From positions 1 through 26,881 of the forward strand of contig URCM01000035.1 in assembly GCA_900546355.1 (NCBI GenBank): DNA of 26,881 nucleotides, given 5' to 3'. This document shows, one piece after another, positions 15,715 through 22,986 of this stretch (positions are counted from its first letter, which is position 1; each line of letters opens with the position of its first letter). The translations under genes were made by a program, and so were the position numbers. This stretch comes from an uncultured Bacteroides sp. (GTDB taxonomy: Bacteria > Bacteroidota > Bacteroidia > Bacteroidales > Bacteroidaceae). A model generated the notes under the pieces. The model had not been told where the DNA came from, made no database searches, and saw nothing but the letters and a program-made list of their open reading frames with translations.

Positions 15715-16179
15715 ATGGCTTATATGTCAGAAGAAGGTTACCAGAAGTTGGTGGCTGAATTAAAACAACTGGAATCGGTAGAACGTCCTAAGGTGGTAGC
15801 AGCCATAGCCGAGGCTCGTGATAAAGGAGATTTGTCGGAAAACGCGGAATACGATGCAGCCAAAGAAGCGCAAGCCATGCTGGAGATGAAAATCAACCAA
15901 CTGAAAGCGACTATCGGCGATGCGAAAATCATCGATACATCCAAACTGAAAGCCGATACCGTTCAGATCCTGAGCCGTGTGGAGCTGAAAAATGTAAAGA
16001 CCGGCATGAAGATGGCGTATACCATCGTATCGGAAACGGAAGCCAACTTGAAGCAAGGAAAGATTTCGGTAAATACTCCGATTGCGCAAGGTTTGTTGGG
16101 CAAGAAGGTGGGTGATGTAGCCGAAATCACTATCCCGCAGGGAAAAATCAGCTTGGAAGTAACAGGAATTTCATTTTAA
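15715..16179 (+). CDS. greA: Transcription elongation factor GreA
   Basis: GreA rescues backtracked RNA polymerase by stimulating cleavage of the nascent RNA end. It has 154 residues and the usual two parts. The N-terminal antiparallel coiled coil (about 5-75) carries tip acids Asp39 and Glu42 in DKGDLSENAEYDAAKEAQ. The C-terminal FKBP-like domain begins around residue 80 (DTVQILSRVELKNVKTGMKMAYTIV), with NTPIAQGLLGKKVGDVAEITIP near the end. The start is set by AGGAGG at 15701-15706, 8 bases before the ATG, which is strong for this phylum. A promoter and a leader hairpin precede it, and the HIT-family gene follows after 58 bp. Confidence 0.98.
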   Translation: MAYMSEEGYQKLVAELKQLESVERPKVVAAIAEARDKGDLSENAEYDAAKEAQAMLEMKINQLKATIGDAKIIDTSKLKADTVQILSRVELKNVKTGMKMAYTIVSETEANLKQGKISVNTPIAQGLLGKKVGDVAEITIPQGKISLEVTGISF

Positions 16180-16184
16180 CAAGT

Positions 16185-16224
16185 AGGGCAAGCTTGCGTA
16201 AAGCGCAGGTTTGCCTTCTTTTAT
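16185..16224 (+). terminator. Imperfect terminator-like hairpin between greA and HIT gene
   Basis: GGGCAAGCTTGCG and CGCAGGTTTGCC pair with one or two mismatches around a short loop and are followed by TTCTTTTATT. It may partly separate greA from the HIT gene, but leakage is likely since no promoter is seen in the 58-bp gap. Confidence 0.5.
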
Positions 16225-16237
16225 TATATACAAAGGT

Positions 16238-16642
16238 ATGGCAACAATATTCAGTAAAATCATTGCGGGAGAAATCCCCAGCTATAAAGTGGCAGAAGAC
16301 GACCGCTTTTATGCTTTCCTCGACATTAACCCGATGGTAAAGGGACATACATTGGTTGTCCCGAAACGGGAAGTAGATTATATCTTTGATTTGGACGACG
16401 AAGAACTGGCGGCTATGCACGTATTCGCGAAACACGTGGCTCAGGCCATCCAGAAAGCCTTCCCTTGCCGGAAGGTAGGCGAAGCGGTATTGGGCTTGGA
16501 AGTGCCTCACGCGCACATCCACCTGATTCCGATGCAAAGCGAGAAAGATATGCTGTTCTCGAACCCGAAATTGCAATTGAGCGATGAAGAGTTCAAGGCA
16601 ATAGCCTCAGCGATAAACAAAGCCTGGGAAGGCAATGCTTGA
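16238..16642 (+). CDS. HIT-family protein (Hint-type nucleotide hydrolase)
   Basis: A 134-residue histidine-triad protein that probably hydrolyses AMP-lysine or adenosine phosphoramidates. ATG 16238 is chosen because MATIFSKIIAGEIPSYKVAED is the standard family start; nine codons of open frame upstream are not conserved-looking. Conserved features are FLDINPMVKGHTLVVPK (27-43) and the triad His91-x-His93-x-His95 in HAHIHLIP. Length is typical. It lies 58 bp after greA in the same direction, probably as a second cistron, and a strong terminator follows. Confidence 0.95.
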   Translation: MATIFSKIIAGEIPSYKVAEDDRFYAFLDINPMVKGHTLVVPKREVDYIFDLDDEELAAMHVFAKHVAQAIQKAFPCRKVGEAVLGLEVPHAHIHLIPMQSEKDMLFSNPKLQLSDEEFKAIASAINKAWEGNA

Positions 16643-16676
16643 TGGAAACCTCCCTCCTGATATGTACATGTAACAT

Positions 16677-16709
16677 AAAGCCATCCCGCAAAGGATGGCT
16701 TTTATTTTT
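16677..16709 (+). terminator. Rho-independent terminator after HIT gene
   Basis: A perfect 10-bp stem, AAAGCCATCC (16677-16686) with GGATGGCTTT (16693-16702), has a 6-base loop and is followed by TATTTTT. It ends less than 25 bp before the receptor start codon. Confidence 0.85.
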
Positions 16710-16727
16710 CCACTTCTAAAACGGTTG

Positions 16728-19115
16728 ATGCGCATGATAAGGGAATTAACAATAAGCTGTATACTGGCAATGCTTGGATGCCTTGCCTTCGCCCAACAGG
16801 CACTGTACCAAATAGAAGGTACGGTGATAGACCGTGATACACGTGAGCCCTTGGAGTTTGTCAACGTCCGGGTAGTCGGCTTGCATATCGGTTCCTCTAC
16901 CGACGCGGAAGGCCATTTCCGCATCGAGCAAGTCCCGCCGGGCATCTATGCGCTTCAAGCCTCGATGTTGGGATATAAAACTGTCACGACTTCCGAATAC
17001 AGGGTAAACCATCGTACCCCGCATATCCAGATAGAAATGGAAGAAGAAAGGACACAATTATCCGAAGTCACGGTCACCGCTTCTCCTTTCCAACACATCG
17101 CGGAAAGCCCGGTCAGCTTGCGTATCATCGGTTTGCAGGAAATCGAGAAAGCTCCGGGTGCCAACCGGGACATTTCCCGTGTGGTACAGAATTATCCGGG
17201 TGTCGCCTTCTCGCCTATCGGTTATCGGAATGATTTGATTGTGCGCGGAGGAGGCCCTTCGGAGAACCGCTTCTTCTTAGACGGTGTAGAGATTCCCAAC
17301 ATCAACCACTTCAGCACGCAAGGAGCTTCGGGAGGTCCCGTAGGTTTAATCGATGCCGACCTAATCCGGAACGTGAAGTTCTATAGCGGCGCATTTCCAG
17401 CCAACCGGGGAAATGCGTTAAGTTCAGTGCTCGACTTCAGCTTGCGCGACGGAGATATGGAACACAATTCCGTAAAAGCCACACTGGGAGCGTCTGAAGT
17501 CTCATTAAGCTCAAACGGACACATAGGCGAAAAGACTTCGTACCTGGTTTCCGTACGCCAATCTTACCTGCAAATGCTGTTCAAGATTTTAGGCTTGCCT
17601 TTCCTGCCCAAATATACGGATGCCTCATTCAAAGTCAAGACCCGATTCGATAGCCATAACGAGCTGACCTTACTGGGATTGGGAGGCATCGACCGGATGA
17701 AACTGAATTTAGGCATTGATGGGGAAGACGCCGAATACCTCCTCAGCTACCTCCCGAAGATAGAACAGGAAACATTTACATTAGGCGGAGTGTACCGCCA
17801 TTATGCCGGCTCACATGTCCAGTCTGTTACGTTAAGCCATAGCTACCTGAATAACCGGAACTTGAAGTACCGCGACAACGATGAAAGCAGTGAAGAAAAC
17901 CTGACCTTGCGCCTTCGCTCCGTAGAACAGGAGACCAAGCTCCGCATGGAGAATACTTCGCGTTGGGATGTATGGAAATTGAATGCAGGGATAGAATTGA
18001 ATTATTCGCACTACACCAATACCACTTACCAGCAGGTTTATACCAATACCCTCCACACATTCGATTATCATACCGACTTAGACCTGTTCAGATGGGGATT
18101 GTATGCATCCATGGACTATACCGCTCCGGATGACCGGTTTACCGCTTCGTTAGGTGTCCGTGCCGATGCCAATAATTACAATGACAAGATGAAAGAACTT
18201 TGGCGCCAACTTTCTCCACGCTTGTCGGTATCCTGGAAATTAGCGGACGGATTGTACCTGAGCGGACATACCGGCCTGTATTACCAGCTTCCGCAATACA
18301 TCGCTTTAGGCTTTAAAGAGGAAAGCAACCGTTACGTGAACCGCCACCTGGACTATACATCGGTATCGCAAACCAGCGTAGGACTTACCTGGACTCCTAA
18401 CGAAACCATGGAATTATCCGCCGAAGGTTTCTACAAGTATTATAAGAATATGCCTTTATCAACAGCAGACGGTATTCCCTTATCCTGTAAAGGGAATGAT
18501 TATGGCGTCATCGGCAACGAAGCATTAACCTCAGATGCCGAAGGAAGGTCGTATGGCATAGAGCTTATGTTCAAATGGCTGATTGCCCAACGCCTGAATC
18601 TCTCTTCTTCACTTACGGTTTTCAAGAGCGAATTCCGCGACCGGCGGAAGGAAAACGATTATATCCCTTCGGCATGGGACAACCGCTTTATCCTGAACGT
18701 AAGCGGCACATACAATTTTCCCAAACAATGGAGCGTAGGAATGAAAGTGAGTTGCATCGGCGGTTCCCCTTACACTCCCTACGATGTAGAGAAATCGTCA
18801 TTGGTCTCTGCATGGGACGCACAAGGGAAAGCCTATTACAATTACGATTTATACAATACGGAACGCCTGTCCGCCTTCGGACAATTGGACATACGGGTAG
18901 ACAAGATGTTTTATTGGAAGAAGTGTATGTTTGGCATTTACCTCGATATCCAGAACATTACGGCAAGCAAATTGCGTCAGCCCGATGTGTTGATGAGCAC
19001 AGGGAAAATTGAAAATCCCTCCGCGCCGCTTGCCGAACAACGCTATGTAATGAAATCCATCAAGCAAGAAAGCGGAACGCTATTGCCTACCATCGGCATC
19101 ACATTCGAATACTAA
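16728..19115 (+). CDS. TonB-dependent receptor with carboxypeptidase-regulatory-like domain (no SusD partner)
   Basis: An outer-membrane transporter of about 795 residues. ATG 16728 or 16734 is the start; the open frame reaches back to 16695, but that lies inside the HIT terminator stem. A signal peptide ends near LGCLAFAQ. The N-terminal domain reads YQIEGTVIDRDTREPLEFVNVRVVG...GSSTDAEGHFRIEQVPPG...MLGYKTV. It is followed by LSEVTVTASP and a plug (SRVVQNYPGVAFSPIGYRNDLIVRGGGPSENRFFLDGVEIPNINHF). The beta-barrel ends TIGITFEY with a terminal aromatic. It is shorter than SusC proteins, and no susD-like gene is adjacent, so it may import a small ligand such as a metal complex, cofactor or peptide; the substrate is unknown. 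Its GC is higher than that of the susC-like gene. The stop codon overlaps the first base of a MITE-like repeat. Confidence 0.93.
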   Translation: MRMIRELTISCILAMLGCLAFAQQALYQIEGTVIDRDTREPLEFVNVRVVGLHIGSSTDAEGHFRIEQVPPGIYALQASMLGYKTVTTSEYRVNHRTPHIQIEMEEERTQLSEVTVTASPFQHIAESPVSLRIIGLQEIEKAPGANRDISRVVQNYPGVAFSPIGYRNDLIVRGGGPSENRFFLDGVEIPNINHFSTQGASGGPVGLIDADLIRNVKFYSGAFPANRGNALSSVLDFSLRDGDMEHNSVKATLGASEVSLSSNGHIGEKTSYLVSVRQSYLQMLFKILGLPFLPKYTDASFKVKTRFDSHNELTLLGLGGIDRMKLNLGIDGEDAEYLLSYLPKIEQETFTLGGVYRHYAGSHVQSVTLSHSYLNNRNLKYRDNDESSEENLTLRLRSVEQETKLRMENTSRWDVWKLNAGIELNYSHYTNTTYQQVYTNTLHTFDYHTDLDLFRWGLYASMDYTAPDDRFTASLGVRADANNYNDKMKELWRQLSPRLSVSWKLADGLYLSGHTGLYYQLPQYIALGFKEESNRYVNRHLDYTSVSQTSVGLTWTPNETMELSAEGFYKYYKNMPLSTADGIPLSCKGNDYGVIGNEALTSDAEGRSYGIELMFKWLIAQRLNLSSSLTVFKSEFRDRRKENDYIPSAWDNRFILNVSGTYNFPKQWSVGMKVSCIGGSPYTPYDVEKSSLVSAWDAQGKAYYNYDLYNTERLSAFGQLDIRVDKMFYWKKCMFGIYLDIQNITASKLRQPDVLMSTGKIENPSAPLAEQRYVMKSIKQESGTLLPTIGITFEY

Positions 19116-19308
19116 GAAGCTGTTTTGAATTTATCGTACGATGATTTGGGATGAGTTTTTGAGTCATTTTCGCTTCTGTGATGAGGAAGATAGCGGGCTA
19201 TCTGACGAAGAACAGGAGCGAAAAGAACCAAAAAATCGCCCAAAGCACACACGAAAACGGATACATCAAGCCAAGAAAAACTTTTTGGAGAAATTCAAAA
19301 CAGCTTCT
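19115..19308. repeat. MITE-like dispersed repeat, copy 2, with perfect 18-bp terminal inverted repeats
   Basis: Left end AGAAGCTGTTTTGAATTT (19115-19132) is the exact reverse complement of the right end (19291-19308). The interior matches copy 1 at 1011-1184. In this copy a plus-strand frame from ATG 19141 is open to 19344 and encodes an acidic then basic peptide (DEEDSGLSDEEQERKEP, then KHTRKRIH). The frame runs past the right terminal repeat, so it is probably not a gene. The left end coincides with the last base of the receptor stop codon. Confidence 0.8.
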
Positions 19309-19322
19309 AACGCCTTTTCATT

Positions 19323-19390
19323 CACCACAGATTACACAGATTAAAAAATAAGACTGGAATTATTTATTAAATCTGTTTAATCTGTGGTGA
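19323..19390. terminator. Long palindromic repeat, likely bidirectional terminator
   Basis: Arms 19323-19343 and 19369-19390 are nearly exact inverses (TCACCACAGATTACACAGAT on the left; ATCTGTTTAATCTGTGGTGA on the right). Each arm contains a short internal direct repeat (CACAGATTA, CACAGATTA). It lies between the convergent receptor and mannose-1-phosphate guanylyltransferase genes, 7 bp from the stop codon of the latter. This CACAGATTA-type palindrome is a motif I recall as frequent in bacterial genomes. Confidence 0.65.
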
Positions 19391-19396
19391 AACCAG

Positions 19397-20437
19397 TTAT
19401 GAATATTTCTCGCCGAATTTCATTTCAACGTCATTGATAAATTTACGCATCGCATCCTCATTATCCTTCTTGCAAATAAGCAAAGCGTTGCCATGCGCCG
19501 CAATCAAATAGCCGTCCAAGTCTTGAATGACTGCCAGCTGGTCTTCAGGAATGGAAATAATATTGTTCCTGCTATTATATAATAACGTATTACTATGCAT
19601 AATGACATTCTGGTCTGCATCTTTGGGAGAAGCATCGTAAAGCGATTCCCAAGTGCCCAAATCTGCCCAGCCAAAATCACATAATTGCACGTATACATTA
19701 TCTGCTTTTTCCATAATGCTGTAGTCAATGGAAATGTTCGGGCAAGAAGTAAAGTCGGGGCTGTCGCATTCCACACGCGGACAAATGTCCGGCATTATTT
19801 CGTGGAAGGCCTTCAGTATCGTGTTTACGTGCCATACAAAGATACCCGAATTCCAGTAGAACTCATCACTCTGTATAAAGATTTCAGCGAACTCCCGTGC
19901 CGGCTTTTCAATGAAAGTCTTTACCTTATAAAAATCTCCTTCCTTCTCTTCATCCACTTGGATATAACCATATCCCGTATCCGGACGGTTAGGTTTGATG
20001 CCTAATGTAACCAATTTGTCATTATGGGAAGCAAAGTCCAGTCCTTTCAAGATTGCCTCCTTGAATTGGTCAAACCTCAAGATAAGGTGGTCGGAAGGGG
20101 CTACCGCAATGGTAGCGTTCGGATTGATTTGTTGGATGATATACGATGCATAGGCAATAGAAGGAGCCGTATTGCGTCTTTCTTCCTCCACTATCAACTG
20201 CCCTTCGGGAAGCTCGGGCAATTGTTCGCATATCAGTTGCTTGTAATCTTTATGCGTTGTAATGTAAATATGGGTAGGCGGAATGATTTGCTTATAGCGC
20301 TCGAATGTTTGTTGCAGAAGGGTTTGTCCGGTTCCGAAGAAATCCAAAAACTGCTTGGGCAAATTTTTCCGGCTGCACGGCCAAAACCTGCGTCCCATTC
20401 CTCCAGCCATAATAATGCAATAGTAGTTGTTGTTCAT
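19397..20437 (-). CDS. manC: Mannose-1-phosphate guanylyltransferase (GDP-mannose pyrophosphorylase)
   Basis: It makes GDP-mannose from mannose-1-phosphate and GTP, the precursor of GDP-fucose and mannose in capsule, O-antigen and protein glycans. The 346 residues begin MNNNYYCIIMAGGMGRRFWP, the nucleotide-binding signature (GGMGRRFWP), with Lys in NLPKQFLDFFG. Further motifs are EERRNTAPSIAYAS, VAPSDHLI (metal-binding DH), GYGYIQV, the sugar-phosphate motif TFIEKP, and YWNSGIFVW; SIDYSIMEKADNV and FGWADLGTWESLY come near the end. It is single-domain: the C-terminal cupin isomerase of bifunctional AlgA-type enzymes is absent. It runs toward the receptor and shares a palindromic terminator with it. 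A promoter is predicted at 20467-20495 (minus). Confidence 0.96.
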   Translation of the reverse strand: MNNNYYCIIMAGGMGRRFWPCSRKNLPKQFLDFFGTGQTLLQQTFERYKQIIPPTHIYITTHKDYKQLICEQLPELPEGQLIVEEERRNTAPSIAYASYIIQQINPNATIAVAPSDHLILRFDQFKEAILKGLDFASHNDKLVTLGIKPNRPDTGYGYIQVDEEKEGDFYKVKTFIEKPAREFAEIFIQSDEFYWNSGIFVWHVNTILKAFHEIMPDICPRVECDSPDFTSCPNISIDYSIMEKADNVYVQLCDFGWADLGTWESLYDASPKDADQNVIMHSNTLLYNSRNNIISIPEDQLAVIQDLDGYLIAAHGNALLICKKDNEDAMRKFINDVEMKFGEKYS

Positions 20438-20466
20438 GATGATCAGGGTGGATTTAAAAGTTTACG

Positions 20467-20495
20467 CTAAGATAACAGATTATTTTGAAAAACAA
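20467..20495 (-). promoter_or_regulatory. manC: Possible promoter of manC (TTG - 18 bp - TATCTTAG)
   Basis: On the minus strand TTG (20493-20495) and TATCTTAG (20467-20474) are 18 bp apart; the -7 box differs from TAnnTTTG at one position. It lies 30 bp upstream of the start. Confidence 0.5.
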
Positions 20496-20555
20496 GCCAG
20501 AGATTCCTCTAAATAGTGTTAGACAAAAATATTTTCACTTTTTCATTCACTTTCC

Positions 20556-20585
20556 TTGTTATTTAAAAAGTTTTGCCTATCTTTG
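20556..20585 (+). promoter_or_regulatory. Promoter of tRNA-Leu (TTG - 19 bp - TATCTTTG)
   Basis: TTG at 20556-20558 and TATCTTTG at 20578-20585 have ideal 19-bp spacing. The box ends 22 bp before the tRNA. Confidence 0.75.
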
Positions 20586-20607
20586 CACCGCAATTCCAAA
20601 AAGAGTT

Positions 20608-20691
20608 GCCCAGATGGCGGAATCGGTAGACGCGCTGGTCTCAAACACCAGTGGAGTAAAATCCATCCCGGTTCGACCCCGGGTCTGGGTA
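20608..20691 (+). tRNA. tRNA-Leu (anticodon CAA)
   Basis: An 84-base class II tRNA. The acceptor GCCCAGA pairs with TCTGGGT (one G-U), followed by discriminator A at 20691. The D arm contains TGGCGGAATCGGTAGACGC. The anticodon stem CTGGT/ACCAG encloses the loop CTCAAAC, giving anticodon CAA. A long variable arm follows, and the T arm has the GTTCGAC loop. The 3' CCA is not encoded (the next bases are CAAGAA). The last 13 bases plus 6 downstream bases (20679-20697) recur inverted at 26694-26712. Confidence 0.96.
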
Positions 20692-20695
20692 CAAG

Positions 20696-20743
20696 AAAAG
20701 AGCTAAATATTTGCAAATCAAATATTTAGCTCTTTTCTTTTTT
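20696..20743 (+). terminator. Terminator of tRNA-Leu with perfect 18-bp stem
   Basis: AAAAGAGCTAAATATTTG (20696-20713) and its exact reverse complement (20719-20736) enclose a 5-base loop and are followed by CTTTTTT. It starts 5 bp after the tRNA. Confidence 0.9.
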
Positions 20744-20750
20744 ATATTAA

Positions 20751-20768
20751 TGTTCCCAAGTTGTTCCC
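20751..20768 (+). repeat. Direct repeat TGTTCCC x2 with 11-bp period
   Basis: TGTTCCC at 20751-20757 and 20762-20768, one helical turn apart, lie just after the tRNA-Leu terminator and just before the IS30 element. The layout parallels the repeat at 26827-26847 beside the second tRNA-Leu 3' copy. Confidence 0.5.
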
Positions 20769-20793
20769 GAACATCCTCTTACAAGTGGCAGAG

Positions 20794-21771
20794 TCAACCA
20801 GCGAGTGCAACATTACGAAATATTTTTGAAAAAGACCTCAGCCGGACCGGAGTCGAGAAATTGAGTTTTTCTCTCGGTCTGGCATTAATTTTCTTCCTGA
20901 TCTTGGTTATTTTTCCTTCTGTAACCGTACTGATGTCCGTTCCTTTCGGGATATATTGCCGTATCAGCTTGTTGCCGTTTTCTATGGCTCCTTTCTGCCA
21001 TGCGCAATAGGAATCGGCAAAATACACGGGCATGTTGAGCTTCTTGGTTATCCATTCATGCTCGGCGAACTCACTGCCGTTGTCCGTGGTGATGGACTTC
21101 AAGGCCTCTCCCTTGTATGGCAGCAGCAACCTCCACACGGTTCTTGCCACAGGCTTCGCTTTCTTCCCGTGCTTGAGCCTTTCCATCAACAGGAAGTTCG
21201 TGCTCCTTTCCGTCAGCGTGAGGATGGCGTTGCTGTCCTTGTCCACGATGAGGTCCATCTCCCAGTCCCCGAAACGTTTGCCGTCGGCTTCCGCCGGACG
21301 CTCGTGTATGCTCACACGGTTACGGATGTTCGTGGCCTTGGTCTCATGACGGTGTGAGGCCTTACGCTTGTATTTCATCTTATGCCGGCAATGGGAAGCC
21401 AGTTCCCCGCTTTCGTCCTTGCGGATGAGGGCGTAAATGGCTTCATGGGAGACGTTTATACCCTCCAGCTTCAAACGTCCGGATATCTGCCGGGGAGACC
21501 ACTGCTCGTTTTTTATGAACTCAATGATGCGCCATTGCAGCACATCATCCAGCCCCCTGTTGCCGGGCGTATGACACCGGCGGGATTCTGCCATGTCATG
21601 CGCCTTGTTCCATACATACTTGCCGCTCGGCGTGGAGTTACGCTTTATCTCACGGCTTACCGTCGATTTGTGGACTCCTATGGAACGAGCAATCATTTCC
21701 AGAGTCTCACCCTTTTGTCATCCCAGGTAAATTGCGTACCTTTGCTCACGGGTTAAGTGCTTATACTTCAT
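20794..21771 (-). pseudogene. IS30-family transposase with an in-frame nonsense codon
   Basis: The full frame begins at ATG 21771 (MKYKHLTREQRYAIYLG), is cut by TGA at 21718-21720 (codon 18), and continues in the same frame as QKGETLEMIARSIGVHKSTVSREIKRN. A 300-codon frame restarting at ATG 21696 is uninterrupted to 20794. The helix-turn-helix recognition helix (HKSTVSREI) and the DDE triad are intact: Asp in FGDWEMDLI, Asp in TTDNGSEF, and Glu in KGAIENGNKLIRQYIPKG, with the family ending FRNVALAG. Whether the element can still move depends on readthrough or on the internal start. Terminal inverted repeats could not be made out by eye. The insertion sits between the tRNA-Leu and the aldo/keto reductase. 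The plus-strand stretch 21772-22031 behind it holds no gene, only two hairpins and a promoter. Confidence 0.88.
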
Positions 21772-21797
21772 AGACAATACAAAAGTAATTAATCCGT

Positions 21798-21821
21798 GGG
21801 AGACAGAGGTCTCCCTTTTTT
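21798..21821 (+). terminator. Terminator-like hairpin beside the IS30 element
   Basis: GGGAGAC (21798-21804) pairs with GTCTCCC (21809-21815) around AGAG and is followed by a run of T. No plus-strand gene precedes it now, so it may protect the downstream gene from transcription through the IS, or be the end of a gene destroyed by the insertion. Confidence 0.65.
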
Positions 21822-21855
21822 ATTTTGTATTGCCGGATGACCCTGATTCCGGGCT

Positions 21856-21912
21856 TCCACCGCCTTCCTCCGCCCTTTCCGCTACGCTCCAAGGACGGAG
21901 GAAGGCGGTGGA
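21856..21912. repeat. GC-rich 17-bp perfect inverted repeat (REP-like)
   Basis: TCCACCGCCTTCCTCCG (21856-21872) and its exact reverse complement (21896-21912) flank a 23-base loop containing CGCTACGCTCC. The GC content is far above the flanks. The minus-strand reading of the following bases (FFATVKLEVQLLH) is a phrase I recall from many spurious Bacteroides ORFs, which suggests a dispersed repeat. Confidence 0.7.
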
Positions 21913-21996
21913 GGAGTTGCACTTCTAACTTGACGGTAGCGAAAAAAGTGAAACAAACACCGAAATATGTTTGGCCATAAATCCCGTTGCGTATCG

Positions 21997-22004
21997 TAAA
22001 TTTG
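21997..22004 (+). promoter_or_regulatory. Promoter -7 box (TAAATTTG) of aldo/keto reductase
   Basis: TAAATTTG fits TAnnTTTG. A TTTG at 21970-21973 is 23 bp upstream, slightly long. The box ends 27 bp before ATG 22032. Confidence 0.55.
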
Positions 22005-22031
22005 CAAAGGAAAATCATAAAACAAAGGCGT

Positions 22032-22892
22032 ATGCAGACAATCAAATTAAACAATGGCATTGAAATGCCTCAGATGGGTTACGGGGTTTTTCAGATTACC
22101 CCTGAAGAATGTGAAAGGTGTGTAAGTGATGCCTTGAGTGTGGGTTACCGGATGATTGACACCGCCCAGGCATACTGGAATGAGGAAGGTGTGGGACGTG
22201 CCTGGAAGAAAAGCGGCATCCGGCGTGAGGACATATTCCTGGTAACGAAGGTATGGATTTCCAATTACGGGGAGGGGCAAACACTGAAAAGCATCGAGGA
22301 GAGTTTGCGCAAACTGCAAACCGACTACATCGATCTGATGCTGCTTCACCAGCCTTTCTGTGACCGTTACGGCGCTTACCGTGATCTGGAGAAAGCCTAT
22401 AAATCGGGCAAGCTGCGCGCTATCGGCGTAAGTAATTTCTATCCCGACCATCTGGTTGACCTTGTTGCCAACATGGAAATAGCACCGATGGTGAATCAGG
22501 TGGAAACCCATGTTTTCAATCAGCAACTGGAAGCAAGGAAATACATGGAGGAAACAGGTACACGCATCATGTCGTGGGGACCTCTGGTTGAAGGGAAAAA
22601 CAACTTTTTCCACAATTCCACACTTGCCAGAATCGGTGAAAAATATAATAAATCGGTGGCTCAGGTAGCCTTAAGGTGGCTGATACAAAGCGGGGTCATC
22701 ATCATTCCGAAAAGCACCCGAAAGGAACGTATGGCCGAGAACCTGAATATTTTCGACTTTGCACTGGATGCGGATGACATGGCGGCCATAGCCCTGCTGG
22801 ACGAGAAACATAGCTTCTTCATCGACCATCATGACGGGCAGATAGCCAAACAGTTCATGGAGTGGAGAAGTCTGGTTGAACCAGCCAAGTAA
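22032..22892 (+). CDS. Aldo/keto reductase
   Basis: A soluble NAD(P)H-dependent carbonyl reductase of 286 residues, related to the 2,5-diketo-gluconate reductase/YtbE-type bacterial group. ATG 22032 (MQTIKLNNGIEMPQMGYGVF) is the family-typical start; the frame is open 15 codons further upstream, over the promoter. The catalytic tetrad is visible: Asp43 in MIDTAQAYWNE, Tyr48, Lys73 in LVTKVW, and His106 in DLMLLHQPF. Other landmarks are IGVSNFYPDHL, the NADP-binding end VIIIPKSTRKERMAENLNIFDF, and the WRSLVEP tail. The gene has its own promoter and a strong terminator, and sits on the small tRNA-Leu-linked island next to an IS, so it may be acquired. The physiological substrate is unknown. Confidence 0.95.
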   Translation: MQTIKLNNGIEMPQMGYGVFQITPEECERCVSDALSVGYRMIDTAQAYWNEEGVGRAWKKSGIRREDIFLVTKVWISNYGEGQTLKSIEESLRKLQTDYIDLMLLHQPFCDRYGAYRDLEKAYKSGKLRAIGVSNFYPDHLVDLVANMEIAPMVNQVETHVFNQQLEARKYMEETGTRIMSWGPLVEGKNNFFHNSTLARIGEKYNKSVAQVALRWLIQSGVIIIPKSTRKERMAENLNIFDFALDADDMAAIALLDEKHSFFIDHHDGQIAKQFMEWRSLVEPAK

Positions 22893-22912
22893 GTTTCTAA
22901 TGCCGGACAATA

Positions 22913-22963
22913 TGTGTAAATGGGAAAGAACAGAGCCTGTTCTGTACCTTCCCCATTTACACA
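22913..22963 (+). terminator. Terminator hairpin after aldo/keto reductase
   Basis: TGTGTAAATGGG (22913-22924) and CCCATTTACACA (22952-22963) are perfect 12-bp arms. An inner stem AACAG...CTGTT extends the structure. A T tail is lacking on the plus strand. Confidence 0.65.
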
Positions 22964-22986
22964 AAATATGCAATGACCCCGACCTT

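Noticed and set aside
19141..19344. 67-codon ORF in the second MITE copy as an independent gene
   Set aside because: The frame crosses the right inverted repeat into unique sequence, and the equivalent frame in copy 1 has a stop. It is kept only as part of the repeat.
20485..20706. Plus-strand ORF covering the tRNA-Leu
   Set aside because: The translated sequence is the tRNA itself and its promoter.
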